Below are positions 8,639 through 16,006 of a DNA stretch of 64,000 nt, in pieces. Source of the stretch: Hyphomonas sp. Mor2 (GTDB lineage Bacteria; Pseudomonadota; Alphaproteobacteria; Caulobacterales; Hyphomonadaceae). The notes beneath the pieces are model-generated. The model did not search any database, was not told the origin of the DNA, and saw only the letters and a program-made list of their open reading frames with translations. Location of the stretch: positions 2,046,001 through 2,110,000 of the forward strand of contig NZ_CP017718.1 of NCBI RefSeq assembly GCF_001854405.1, read 5' to 3'. How positions within the stretch are numbered: the stretch's first letter is position 1; every line of letters begins with the position of its first letter. The position numbers were made by a program, and so were the translations under genes.

Positions 8639-8815
8639 ATGAAACGCTTTATGACTGTCCGATTCTTTCGGCGGGATCTGGAAACCGACGCACCTGAAGG
8701 TCGAGAACCAACCATTCTGGATCATGGCGATCCGATCACGGTGAAACTAACCCGTGAACTGGAGGACCGCCGTCGTCGCCTGTCCATGAGCGAGAGCCAC
8801 CCGCTCGGCCTCTAG
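8639..8815 (+). CDS. Small hypothetical protein
   Basis: A 58-codon reading frame starting at ATG 8639 with AGGGG about eight bases upstream. The product is soluble and highly charged, with a run of arginines near the C-terminus (ELEDRRRRLSMSE). No domain is recognised. It ends overlapping the convergent XRE gene by four bases. The tidy ribosome-binding site and tail-to-tail packing favour a real gene, but it could be chance. Confidence 0.45.
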   Translation: MKRFMTVRFFRRDLETDAPEGREPTILDHGDPITVKLTRELEDRRRRLSMSESHPLGL

Positions 8816-9030
8816 TCGCCGTCCCAGCCGAACACGTCTTCAAGCCCGACACCGAACACGCGTGCAATGCGAAAGGCGCTTTCCAGGCTGGGCGAGTACT
8901 TGCCTTGCTCGATCGCGATAACTGTCTGCCGCGTGACGCCGATCTCCTTGGCCAAAGCTGACTGACTCATCTGATCATGCGCTTCGCGCAATTCCTTCAC
9001 CCGATTGGTGATAGGGGGACGCTTCGCCAT
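8812..9030 (-). CDS. XRE family transcriptional regulator (YozG-like)
   Basis: A 72-residue single-domain Cro/C1-type helix-turn-helix protein: VKELREAHDQMSQSALAKEI, then the recognition helix GVTRQTVIAIEQGKYSPSLE, then FRIARVFGVGLEDVF. I use ATG 9030; an in-frame TTG at 9036 would overlap the upstream stop codon and has better-spaced GAGG, so either is possible. It is translationally coupled to the membrane-protein gene immediately upstream. Such XRE plus small membrane protein pairs are widespread, the membrane partner probably modulating the regulator. Confidence 0.85.
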   Translation of the reverse strand: MAKRPPITNRVKELREAHDQMSQSALAKEIGVTRQTVIAIEQGKYSPSLESAFRIARVFGVGLEDVFGWDGD

Positions 9031-9032
9031 CC

Positions 9033-9458
9033 TCAAACACCTCGACGGAAAAAGAAGATCTGCAGACCATATTCGGCAATTTGGCTGATAATCATGATCG
9101 CGAAGACCAGATGGAACAGACGGTTTCCGTCACCGCTCAGACCATAGTCGATCAATGCACAAATCGTCAGAACACCCATTGCACGGCCGCTCCAGGCCTC
9201 GCCCTTGAACTGGATCAATTGTTCGCGCTCATCCAGGCTTGAATTGGCTTCAGACGGCCTGGTGGCGGAAATTACAATGGCGGCAATGATTGCGGCGATC
9301 ACGAGAAGGACCACATAGCCGATCATCAAAGGCAGAATGGGCGGTGGAAAATGCCCCAGCTCGCCAGCGGCCTGAAAAATGACGCCGTAATAGGCCACGC
9401 CGGTCACGATGAGGATCACCATCATCGCCCATGCCATTTTTTCCTGAAATCCCATCAT
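9033..9458 (-). CDS. Four-TM membrane protein (DUF2178-like)
   Basis: A 141-residue integral membrane protein with four predicted segments: about residues 7-28, 41-65, 91-108 and 113-134. Between segments two and three is a soluble stretch with LDEREQLIQFKGEAWSGR, a pattern typical of the small DUF2178/YdbT-like proteins encoded beside XRE regulators. The start is ATG 9458 with AGGAGCG upstream. The function is unknown. It is the first gene of a two-gene operon with the XRE regulator, preceded by a 14-bp palindrome. Confidence 0.7.
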   Translation of the reverse strand: MMGFQEKMAWAMMVILIVTGVAYYGVIFQAAGELGHFPPPILPLMIGYVVLLVIAAIIAAIVISATRPSEANSSLDEREQLIQFKGEAWSGRAMGVLTICALIDYGLSGDGNRLFHLVFAIMIISQIAEYGLQIFFFRRGV

Positions 9459-9522
9459 TACGCTCCTGTGTCCAAATTCGGATTGTCAAAAATCTTGTAC
9501 ATCAGCCATGTAGTTAAACATT

Positions 9523-9536
9523 TTTGACATGTCAAA
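9523..9536 (-). promoter_or_regulatory. Palindrome in promoter of the membrane protein/XRE operon
   Basis: TTTGACATGTCAAA is a perfect 14-bp palindrome 65 bp upstream of the operon start. Read on the minus strand it contains the -35 hexamer TTGACA, with a weak -10 (TACATG) 17 bp further on. An operator superimposed on the -35 box fits autorepression by the co-encoded XRE protein. Confidence 0.5.
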
Positions 9537-9567
9537 TATTTTCGACAGCCCCTTCATGGAGCTGAGC

Positions 9568-10275
9568 TCAAGATGTCTCAGATGCCCTGTCCCTGAGTTT
9601 TTCGACGGGCCCAATACGCTGCGCGTTTGGCAACACTTCCAGCATCATGTTCAAACGCGGAGCTTGATCGCGATTTTCGACGCCGTGTTTGACCTTGTTG
9701 TTGAAATCATAGACCCCGCCCGGGCTCATATTGAAATGATGCCCGTCCACCTTGTAGATGCATCCCGGCGTGTTTGACACGCAGACGTGAATGCGATGGG
9801 TCAGATTTGCGAGCTTTTGATCGTCGACATGGTACGGCACCACACCCCGACCATCGAGCCGAATGAGAAGTGCGCGGATCAGCACCGGATTTGAAGCGCC
9901 TGGAATCATCGAAAGCACGCGATCGGTTATCGGCTCGACCAAATCCCGCCAGCGATACCAGTCTTCAAATGTGTAGACCGTGGTCTGATCGTTTTCCTGC
10001 CGTGAGAGGGGCAACATATCGTCCACCGGACGCTCTTTTACGCCGCACCAGTATCTCAAGGACTCATCGAGGGTCTTGTATCCGCGCTTCGACACCTCGG
10101 GGGTCCACTCATGCTTCATCACGATGGAACGAGCGGCATTGTGCGCCGCGCCGGCCAGGGAGGCCCGCCGGATCGGTCGTGCTTCCCAGTCCGCCATGGT
10201 CAGCTGAGAGACGCGTTTGGACAGCTCCCAGACATTCACCGTGCCAAGCAAGTTATACGGCTTTCCAATATCCAT
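9568..10275 (-). CDS. Aspartyl/asparaginyl beta-hydroxylase family protein
   Basis: A 235-residue Fe(II)/2-oxoglutarate-dependent oxygenase-like protein with a cupin (double-stranded beta-helix) core. The segment VPYHVDDQKLANLTHRIHVC supplies the first metal-ligand histidine, KHGVENR the distal histidine, and APRLNMMLEV the arginine that would bind 2-oxoglutarate. These match the bacterial Asp_Arg_Hydrox family, whose members hydroxylate peptide or small-molecule aspartate; the substrate here is unknown. The N-terminal third is not recognisable. It is a single gene on the minus strand, divergent from lysS with a 119-bp gap. Confidence 0.8.
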   Translation of the reverse strand: MDIGKPYNLLGTVNVWELSKRVSQLTMADWEARPIRRASLAGAAHNAARSIVMKHEWTPEVSKRGYKTLDESLRYWCGVKERPVDDMLPLSRQENDQTTVYTFEDWYRWRDLVEPITDRVLSMIPGASNPVLIRALLIRLDGRGVVPYHVDDQKLANLTHRIHVCVSNTPGCIYKVDGHHFNMSPGGVYDFNNKVKHGVENRDQAPRLNMMLEVLPNAQRIGPVEKLRDRASETS

Positions 10276-10394
10276 AATCCGGCTCTATAGACAGACTTCT
10301 GATCAATCAATTCTCCGTAGCGCCGTACCGCTGTCATTGACCTTGTCTGCCGAGCTTTCTAAAGCCAGCGCTTCCGCAACAAAGACACGAAGCA

Positions 10395-11981
10395 ATGACT
10401 GATCTCCAATCTCTCGCAGAAACCGCAAAAGCTTGGCCGTTTGAACAAGCGCGCGCCTTGCTGAAACGCCTGCGCAATATGGAGAAACAGGGCAAACCGA
10501 AACAGGGGCCCGTCGTGTTCGAGACCGGCTATGGACCGTCCGGCTTGCCGCATATCGGGACCTTCGGCGAAGTGGTTCGCACGACCATGGTCAAGACCGC
10601 GTTCGAAGCGCTGACGGGCGGCGACTTTGAAACCAAGCTGATCTGTATCTCAGATGATATGGACGGCATGCGCAAAGTGCCACCAACCGTGCCGAATCCG
10701 GAAAGCCTGGAAGCCTACCTGCAAAAGCCGCTGACCGATGTGCCAGACCCGTTCGGGACACATGACAGCTATGGCGCGCATATGGGCGCGCGGCTCTGCG
10801 CCTTCCTCGACAGTTTCGGGTTTGATTATGAGTTCCTGTCGGCAACCGATTGCTACAAGGACGGCACGTTCGATCCGATGCTGCTGCGGGCGCTTGAGAA
10901 GTTCGATGAGATTATGGACGTCATGCTGCCCACGCTCGGCGCGGAGCGGCAGGCGACCTATTCGCCGTTCCTGCCGATCTCGCCGACCACGGGCCGTGTG
11001 CTGTATGTGCCGATGAAGGCGACCGATCCGAAAGCCGGAACGATCACATTCGAGGATGAAGACGGCACTGATGTCACGCTGCCGGTCACAGGCGGTCATG
11101 TGAAGCTGCAATGGAAGCCCGATTTCGGCATGCGCTGGGCGGCGCTCGGCGTTGACTTTGAAATGTTCGGCAAGGACCATCAGGACAATGCGCCAATCTA
11201 TTCCAAGATCACGCGCATCCTGGGCTGTCAGCCGCCGCAGCAATATGTCTATGAACTCTTCCTGGACGAGCATGGCACCAAGATTTCCAAGACCAAGGGC
11301 AATGGCATCGCGGTCGAGGAATGGCTGAAATATGCGCCGCAAGAGAGTCTGTCTCTGTATCAGTTCCAGAAGCCGCGCGTCGCAAAGAAGCTCTATTTCG
11401 ATGTCATCCCGAAAGCGGTGGATGAATATCTGACCTTCCTGGAGAAATTCCCGGACGAAGAGCCAAAAGCGCAAATCGGTAATCCGGTCTGGCATATTCA
11501 TGGTGGCAAGCCGCCATCGGAGACTTCGCCGGTAAGCTTTGCGCTGCTGCTCAACCTGGTCAGTGTCGCGAATGCCGAGAATCGCGAACAGCTTTGGGGG
11601 TACATTTCCCGCTACGCACCTGGCGCTTCAGCCGAGACTCATCCGCTGCTGGACCGGCTCGCAGGCTATGCGATGGAATATTATCGCGACTTCGTGGAGC
11701 CGACCAAATCCTATCGCGCGCCGGATGATCAGGAACGCACCGCAATGGCAGACCTGGCGAAACGGTTGCGAGCCTGGGACGGTCCGGTCGATCAAGGCGA
11801 GCTGCAGACCTTGACCTTCACAGTCGGCAAGGAACACGCATTTGAAAACCTGCGCGGTTGGTTTCAGGCCTTGTACGAAGTCCTGCTCGGCCAGAGCCAG
11901 GGCCCGCGCTTTGGCGGTTTCATCGCGCTGTATGGCGTCGAGGAGACCGCCAAGCTGATCGAGGACGCGCTGGCACGTTAG
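10395..11981 (+). CDS. lysS: Lysyl-tRNA synthetase, class I
   Basis: Attaches lysine to tRNA-Lys. At 528 residues this is the class I (archaeal-type) enzyme found also in alphaproteobacteria and spirochaetes, unrelated to the class II LysRS of E. coli. The HIGH-type motif is HIGT at residues 53-56 after GYGPSGLP, and the KMSKS-type loop is KISKTKG starting at residue 296. The block [20 protein letters not shown] is diagnostic. The C-terminal half is the alpha-helical anticodon-binding cage. The gene stands alone; a structured inverted repeat begins 18 bp after its stop codon. Confidence 0.96.
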   Translation: MTDLQSLAETAKAWPFEQARALLKRLRNMEKQGKPKQGPVVFETGYGPSGLPHIGTFGEVVRTTMVKTAFEALTGGDFETKLICISDDMDGMRKVPPTVPNPESLEAYLQKPLTDVPDPFGTHDSYGAHMGARLCAFLDSFGFDYEFLSATDCYKDGTFDPMLLRALEKFDEIMDVMLPTLGAERQATYSPFLPISPTTGRVLYVPMKATDPKAGTITFEDEDGTDVTLPVTGGHVKLQWKPDFGMRWAALGVDFEMFGKDHQDNAPIYSKITRILGCQPPQQYVYELFLDEHGTKISKTKGNGIAVEEWLKYAPQESLSLYQFQKPRVAKKLYFDVIPKAVDEYLTFLEKFPDEEPKAQIGNPVWHIHGGKPPSETSPVSFALLLNLVSVANAENREQLWGYISRYAPGASAETHPLLDRLAGYAMEYYRDFVEPTKSYRAPDDQERTAMADLAKRLRAWDGPVDQGELQTLTFTVGKEHAFENLRGWFQALYEVLLGQSQGPRFGGFIALYGVEETAKLIEDALAR

Positions 11982-11998
11982 TTCGCTCCGCCGATACG

Positions 11999-12090
11999 TG
12001 CGCAGGCAGGTATCCATGGACGGAATGTTCGTTTGGTGAGTGTGGCAAACATCTGTCCCTGGACACCTGCCTGCGCAGGTGTCTGCGGAT
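11999..12090 (+). repeat. Long inverted repeat element A, copy 1
   Basis: A left arm of about 27 bases beginning TGCGCAGGCAGGTATCCATG (11999) pairs imperfectly with a right arm 12049-12077 across a 20-base loop. The right arm itself nests a perfect hairpin ACACCTG/CAGGTGT (12063-12082). It starts 18 bp after lysS. A related element in the same orientation relative to its gene follows glyS (57673-57770): 30 of 39 bases match over the best-conserved end, by manual alignment. It could act as a terminator/3'-end stabiliser or be a REP-like dispersed repeat. Confidence 0.65.
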
Positions 12091-12144
12091 AAAGAGGTCG
12101 TGTCTTAGGAAGACTGAGCCTGTCAAAAGACGAGGGCCTGTTGC

Positions 12145-12243
12145 CCCGCCCTCCTGACGAATGTCAGGATCTATGGCGGTCGAGGACACCCGCACGTCCT
12201 CCAGCCAGCCGCCATGAGTGCCAACTTAGGTTGGCAAGGCGGA
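12145..12243 (+). repeat. Three-hairpin (cloverleaf-like) repeat B, copy 1
   Basis: An outer stem CCGCC (12146-12150)/GGCGG (12238-12242) encloses three stems. These are TCCTGAC/GTCAGGA (12152-12158/12163-12169, loop GAAT), ATGGCGG/CCGCCAT (12173-12179/12209-12215, extended by GAGGAC/GTCCTC inside), and TGCCAAC/GTTGGCA (12219-12225/12230-12236, loop TTAG). A second copy lies at 14920-15018 in the same orientation. The stem sequences are conserved while the loops differ, which points to selection on, or origin from, a folded nucleic acid. Confidence 0.8.
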
Positions 12244-12252
12244 CGCTGGGCC

Positions 12253-13005
12253 CTACCCCACCATCCCCGCCAATTCCTCGCACGTCGCGACCAGCCGCTC
12301 AATATCCTGCTCGCGGGAAAGGCGATGATCACCATCCTTGATCAGCGAAAACACCAGATCCTCGCTCACCATCGCATCGACCAGCTCAAACGCGTGTTGC
12401 CATGGCACATCCGGATCTTGCTGTCCCTGCAGGATCCGAACCGGACAGGTCAGCTCGATCGGCCCATCGAGCAAAGCCCATTGTTTCCCATCCTCGATCA
12501 GCGCCCGCGTAATCGGATAGGGGTCGCCATAGTCTGACGGGCGCAGGGTGCGGCCCCGTTCCATGATCTCGGCCTGCTGCTCTGGGCTGAATTCCGGCCA
12601 CATCAGTTTCTGTGTGAAGTCCGGCGCTGGGGCGATCAGGACCATGCCTGCGACACGGGTTTTCAAAGCGAGTCCCGCCAAGAGCGCCATCCACCCACCC
12701 ATGCTGGAGCCTACCAGGACCAGAGCCCCTGAGGTCAGACCCTCAATCGCCGCGAGCGAATCCTCACGCCATGCCGAGATGGTGCCGTCTTCAAAGTCTC
12801 CGCCTGAGACGCCATGGCCAGAATAATCAAACGCCAGGAAGCCATGCCCCTGTTTCTGCGCCCAGGTTTCGAGCACGGTCACCTTGGTGCCTGTCATGTC
12901 GGACTTGAACCCTGACAACCAAACAAAGGTCAGGCCCGTATTCGGCGGGCTGTAGCGATAAGCCAACCTGCGGCCTTGTGGCGACATGAAATCCTGATGG
13001 TCCAT
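12253..13005 (-). CDS. Alpha/beta hydrolase (thioesterase-like)
   Basis: A 250-residue serine hydrolase. The nucleophile elbow is GSSMGGW near residue 99; the acid and histidine of the triad are probably in GQQDPDVPW and DGDHRLS. The stretch FVWLSGFKSDMTGTK and the overall size resemble the ABHD10/palmitoyl-thioesterase-like hydrolases common in alphaproteobacteria. The substrate is unknown. The start is ATG 13005 with AGGAGCG upstream; a longer frame from 13065 has no ribosome-binding site. It is divergent from the glycosyltransferase gene, and repeat element B lies immediately beyond its 3' end. Confidence 0.85.
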   Translation of the reverse strand: MDHQDFMSPQGRRLAYRYSPPNTGLTFVWLSGFKSDMTGTKVTVLETWAQKQGHGFLAFDYSGHGVSGGDFEDGTISAWREDSLAAIEGLTSGALVLVGSSMGGWMALLAGLALKTRVAGMVLIAPAPDFTQKLMWPEFSPEQQAEIMERGRTLRPSDYGDPYPITRALIEDGKQWALLDGPIELTCPVRILQGQQDPDVPWQHAFELVDAMVSEDLVFSLIKDGDHRLSREQDIERLVATCEELAGMVG

Positions 13006-13109
13006 TGACGCGCTCCTTTCGTCCGCATTCTGCCTCCTACTGCAACTGCTCGCCGCAACTGGCAACTTCTTCGTTTCAATGCGGGGCCAAATCAGTCACA
13101 CTCTCCCGC

Positions 13110-14300
13110 ATGAACGAATCTGCGTGGCCAGATCTGAGCGGGCAAACGATCCTGCAAGTCATCCCCGACCTCAGCGCCGGGGGCGCTGAGCGCACGACGG
13201 TGGAAATGGCCGAGGCGATTACCGGCGCTGGCGGACGCGCGCTGGTGGTCAGCGCCGGTGGGCGGCTGGAAGATTCGCTGCAAGCGGCAGGCGGCGAACT
13301 CATCCATATGAACGCGGCCAGCAAGAACCCGCTGACCATTCGCAAGAATACCCGTCTGATCGAAGCCATTGTCGCGGAGGAGAATGTCAGCCTGATCCAT
13401 GCCCGGTCCCGCGCCCCGGCCTGGAGCGCCTATGTCGCGGCCCGGCGCACCGAGACGCCCTTCGTCACCACTTATCACGGCGCCTATAGCGGACGCACCG
13501 GCCTCAAGAAGCGCTACAATTCCGTCATGGCACGCGGTGATCTGGTCATCGCCAATTCGCAATGGACAGCAGCGCACGTGATGGAGATCCACGAGACCCC
13601 GGAAGACAAGATCATAACCATTCCGCGCGGCGTGGACTTCGCCGCCTTCGATCCGGAAGCGGTGAGCGAAGAGCGTGTTCAGACCCTAAAACTCGACTGG
13701 CACATTCAGGCTGGCGATGACCGCCTGGTCTTTGTCCTGCCAGGGCGCCTGACCAGCTGGAAAGGCCAATCGCTGGCGATTGATGCGCTCGGCGCTCTCG
13801 ATGGCGCCGAACGGGATCGCATTCACCTCGTCCTGGCCGGCGATGATCAGGGCCGCAAAGGCTATGTCGCCGAGTTGGAAGACAAGATCATTCAGCACAA
13901 GCTTGGCGGCACTGTCTCGATTGTCGGCCACACCAATGATATGCCCGCCGCCTATATGGCCGCCGATGTCATCGTCGCGCCTTCAACGCGTCCCGAAGCC
14001 TTTGGCCGCGTCGCTGCGGAGGCCTCGGCCATGGCCAAGCCGGTGATTGTCGCTGATCATGGCGGTCAGCGCGAAACGGTGATCGAAGGCGAGACGGGCA
14101 TGCGCGCCGAACCGGGGTCCGCCCCGGCCCTGACGGCCTGTTTCCGCATGCTCGCCAATCTCGGCCCGGAAGCACGAACAGCCATGGGACAGGCGGGTCA
14201 GGCCTATGTTCGAGAGCATTTCAGCAAAAAGCAGCTTCAAACCGCGACCTTAAACGTGTATGCGCGGCTGCTTGCGAAACAGGCATCAGTTGAAAATTAA
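13110..14300 (+). CDS. Glycosyltransferase family 4 protein
   Basis: A 396-residue GT-B fold retaining glycosyltransferase. The N-terminal domain opens with LQVIPDLSAGGAERTTVEMA, a glycine-rich acceptor loop. The C-terminal domain has VFVLPGRLTSWKGQSLAIDA and the nucleotide-sugar EX7E block PEAFGRVAAEASAMAKPVIV. This type acts on cell-envelope polysaccharide or lipopolysaccharide; donor and acceptor are not predictable. The start is ATG 13110 (the ribosome-binding site is weak), overlapping no gene. It precedes infC by 54 bp on the same strand, but infC has its own signals. Confidence 0.88.
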   Translation: MNESAWPDLSGQTILQVIPDLSAGGAERTTVEMAEAITGAGGRALVVSAGGRLEDSLQAAGGELIHMNAASKNPLTIRKNTRLIEAIVAEENVSLIHARSRAPAWSAYVAARRTETPFVTTYHGAYSGRTGLKKRYNSVMARGDLVIANSQWTAAHVMEIHETPEDKIITIPRGVDFAAFDPEAVSEERVQTLKLDWHIQAGDDRLVFVLPGRLTSWKGQSLAIDALGALDGAERDRIHLVLAGDDQGRKGYVAELEDKIIQHKLGGTVSIVGHTNDMPAAYMAADVIVAPSTRPEAFGRVAAEASAMAKPVIVADHGGQRETVIEGETGMRAEPGSAPALTACFRMLANLGPEARTAMGQAGQAYVREHFSKKQLQTATLNVYARLLAKQASVEN

Positions 14301-14354
14301 GCCAAACAGAGGCATATTAGCCGCGCAATCACTGGCAACCAAAGGAGATTAGCC

Positions 14355-14897
14355 ATAGCACGCAGACCATACGGCCGCCCCGAGCGCGCCAAACCTACCG
14401 GCCCTCGCACCAATCGCGACATTCGTGCCGAGCGCGTCCTTCTCATTGACGAGAATGGCGAAAAACAAGGCGAAATGCCGATAGACGCAGCTCTGGACGC
14501 CGCCCGCGAAGCCGGCATGGACCTCGTTGAGGTATCCCCCAATCAAGAGGTTCCGGTCTGCAAGATCGTTGACTATGGCAAGATGCGCTATGAAGCGCAG
14601 AAGAAAAAAGCCGCTGCCAAGAAGAAGCAGAAGACCCAGGAACTGAAAGAGATCAAGTTCCGCCCGAACATCGACAATCACGATTATGAAGTGAAAGCGC
14701 GCAAGATCGCCGAGTTCTTTGAAAAGGGCGACAAGGTCAAAATCACGCTGCGCTTCCGCGGCCGTGAAATGGCGCACCAGCATCTCGGCATGGAAGTTCT
14801 GAACCGGGTGAAGGAAGAGTTTGACGAGCAGATGAAAGTTGAGCTCGAGCCAAAGCTTGAAGGTCGTCAAATGACGATGGTGATGTCACCGCGTTGA
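14355..14897 (+). CDS. infC: Translation initiation factor IF-3 (ATA start)
   Basis: Binds the 30S subunit and checks start-codon/initiator tRNA pairing. The 180-residue product has both domains, e.g. [20 protein letters not shown] at the N-terminus, [20 protein letters not shown], then [16 protein letters not shown] and [14 protein letters not shown]. No ATG, GTG or TTG occurs in frame before the methionine at codon 41, inside domain 1. The only fitting start is ATA at 14355, seven bases after AAAGGAG. Rare AUU/AUC/AUA starts on infC are established and allow IF-3 to repress its own translation. It is first in the infC-rpmI-rplT group. Confidence 0.93.
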   Translation: MARRPYGRPERAKPTGPRTNRDIRAERVLLIDENGEKQGEMPIDAALDAAREAGMDLVEVSPNQEVPVCKIVDYGKMRYEAQKKKAAAKKKQKTQELKEIKFRPNIDNHDYEVKARKIAEFFEKGDKVKITLRFRGREMAHQHLGMEVLNRVKEEFDEQMKVELEPKLEGRQMTMVMSPR

Positions 14898-14919
14898 GGC
14901 ACCACGCTGCATTTTGATT

Positions 14920-15018
14920 TCCGCCTTCCTGACGCGAGTCAGGATCCATGGCGGTTGAGATCGTACGGAAACACTCCAGCCAGCCGCCATAGATGCCAAC
15001 TTGCGTTGGCAATGCGGA
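14920..15018 (+). repeat. Three-hairpin (cloverleaf-like) repeat B, copy 2
   Basis: Located between infC and rpmI. The outer stem is TCCGC (14920-14924)/GCGGA (15014-15018). The inner stems are TCCTGAC/GTCAGGA (14927-14933/14938-14944, loop GCGA), ATGGCGG/CCGCCAT (14948-14954/14984-14990), and TGCCAAC/GTTGGCA (14994-15000/15005-15011, loop TTGC). All three 7-bp stems are identical to copy 1 at 12145-12243. The loops, the interior of the middle arm and the terminal base pair differ. The position inside a ribosomal-protein operon means it is transcribed. Confidence 0.8.
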
Positions 15019-15174
15019 TCAATTTAAGCAATCGATCTCCGCTGACTCCTAAAGCTTGATTTCCCTTTCCATTTGCGCTTAAACGCGCGCTTCCGCAGCG
15101 GCTGGGCCGAAAACGGCATGCCTTGTCGCTCTAATGACTAACTTAAGAGCCCTCGCGCTCGACAGGAGATCGAA

Positions 15175-15381
15175 ATGCCGAAGATGAAGACCAAGAAGGC
15201 CGCTGCAAAGCGGTTCAAGATCACGGCTTCCGGAAAACTGAAGCACGGCGTGGCCGGTAAGCGCCACCGTCTGATCAGCCACAACGGGAAATATATTCGC
15301 CAGAACCGCGGCACTGAAGTTGTCGCCAAGGCCGATACCCAGCGTGTCATCAAGAAGTTTCTGCCGAACGGCCTGAAATAG
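15175..15381 (+). CDS. rpmI: 50S ribosomal protein L35
   Basis: A 68-residue, very basic ribosomal protein (MPKMKTKKAAAKRFKITASG start, HNGKYIRQNRG middle, IKKFLPNGL end) that matches the L35 family over its whole length. ATG 15175 has CAGGAGATCGAA upstream. The 277-bp gap after infC contains repeat element B. It is co-transcribed with rplT 58 bp downstream. In several bacteria L20 represses this operon through a structured leader; I could not confirm such an operator here. Confidence 0.97.
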   Translation: MPKMKTKKAAAKRFKITASGKLKHGVAGKRHRLISHNGKYIRQNRGTEVVAKADTQRVIKKFLPNGLK

Positions 15382-15439
15382 CGCTGTGCCCGGCCTCGAC
15401 CGGGTAGATCTGAACCGAATTTGAAGTAAGGAGCCTCCC

Positions 15440-15802
15440 ATGGCCCGTTCACGTAATAAAGTGCCTGCCAAGGCCCGTCACAAGAAAATCCTTAAAGCCG
15501 CCAAAGGCTATCGCGGCGCGCGTTCGAAACAGTTCCGCACCGCAACCGCTGCGGTCTGGAAAGCTGGCCAGTACGCTTATGTCGGCCGCAAAGTTAAGAA
15601 ACGCAGCTTCCGCAGCCTGTGGATCCAGCGCATCAACGCCGCTGTGCGTGAGCATGATGCGGACATGACCTATAGCCGTTTCATCGGTGGCCTCGGCAAA
15701 GCCGGAATCGAGATGGATCGCAAAGTTATGTCTGATCTCGCGATCAAAGAACCTGCTGCTTTTGGCGCCCTGGTGGAGAAAGCCAAGGCCGCCCTGGCTT
15801 AG
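15440..15802 (+). CDS. rplT: 50S ribosomal protein L20
   Basis: A 120-residue 23S rRNA-binding protein essential for early 50S assembly. It has the expected start [19 protein letters not shown], the [15 protein letters not shown] block and the C-terminal globular part [29 protein letters not shown] precedes ATG 15440. The gene is followed by an unusually long perfect hairpin and then the pheS leader. Confidence 0.97.
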   Translation: MARSRNKVPAKARHKKILKAAKGYRGARSKQFRTATAAVWKAGQYAYVGRKVKKRSFRSLWIQRINAAVREHDADMTYSRFIGGLGKAGIEMDRKVMSDLAIKEPAAFGALVEKAKAALA

Positions 15803-15819
15803 CATTAGCGTCTGGCCCA

Positions 15820-15885
15820 GCCCGCGCCCCCTTCCCAACCGCCCGCAGAGGCTACCCTTGGGGTGGTTGGGAAGGGGGCGCGGGC
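15820..15885 (+). terminator. Long perfect hairpin after rplT
   Basis: GCCCGCGCCCCCTTCCCAAC plus one C (15820-15840) pairs perfectly with 15865-15885: 21 uninterrupted base pairs, extended by a G-U and three more pairs, with a 16-base loop. No U-run follows, so it is not a classical intrinsic terminator. It may block 3' exonucleases and protect the ribosomal-protein mRNA, or reduce read-through into pheS. It reads the same on the other strand. Confidence 0.55.
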
Positions 15886-15905
15886 CGGACCATGACAACA
15901 AATTA

Positions 15906-15941
15906 GTGCAGCCGGTTCACACCTTCGCCTTTCTCCGCTAA
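15906..15941 (+). CDS. Possible pheS leader peptide
   Basis: GTG at 15906 opens an 11-codon frame ending TFAFLR then TAA, with two phenylalanine codons (TTC, TTT) near the end. It overlaps the stop of a tiny MTTN frame starting at ATG 15892. No ribosome-binding site is evident. The position right before two competing hairpins and the pheS start is that of an attenuation leader peptide, as in gammaproteobacterial pheST, but two Phe codons is few. Confidence 0.35.
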   Translation: MQPVHTFAFLR

Positions 15942-15942
15942 T

Positions 15943-16005
15943 CCGACCGCTTCAAGCGGGGTCGGAACGGCCCCGTTTGTCTGAAAACTGACCGACGGGG
16001 CTTTT
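15943..16005 (+). promoter_or_regulatory. Candidate pheS attenuator
   Basis: Stem 1 pairs CCGACC (15943-15948) with GGTCGG (15960-15965). The same GTCGG (15961-15965) can pair with CCGAC (15992-15996). The latter overlaps a terminator-like stem GCCCCGT/ACGGGGC (15970-15976/15995-16001), which is followed by TTTTC and then the pheS ATG at 16007. The GGGG in the 3' arm is the only Shine-Dalgarno-like sequence for pheS, so the stem would also hide the ribosome-binding site. Confidence 0.55.
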
Positions 16006-16006
16006 C

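Noticed and set aside
12145..12243. Repeat B as a tRNA gene or tRNA-like pseudogene
   Set aside because: The cloverleaf outline has 7-bp arms with 4-base loops and no anticodon loop, T-loop or CCA end, so it is not a tRNA.
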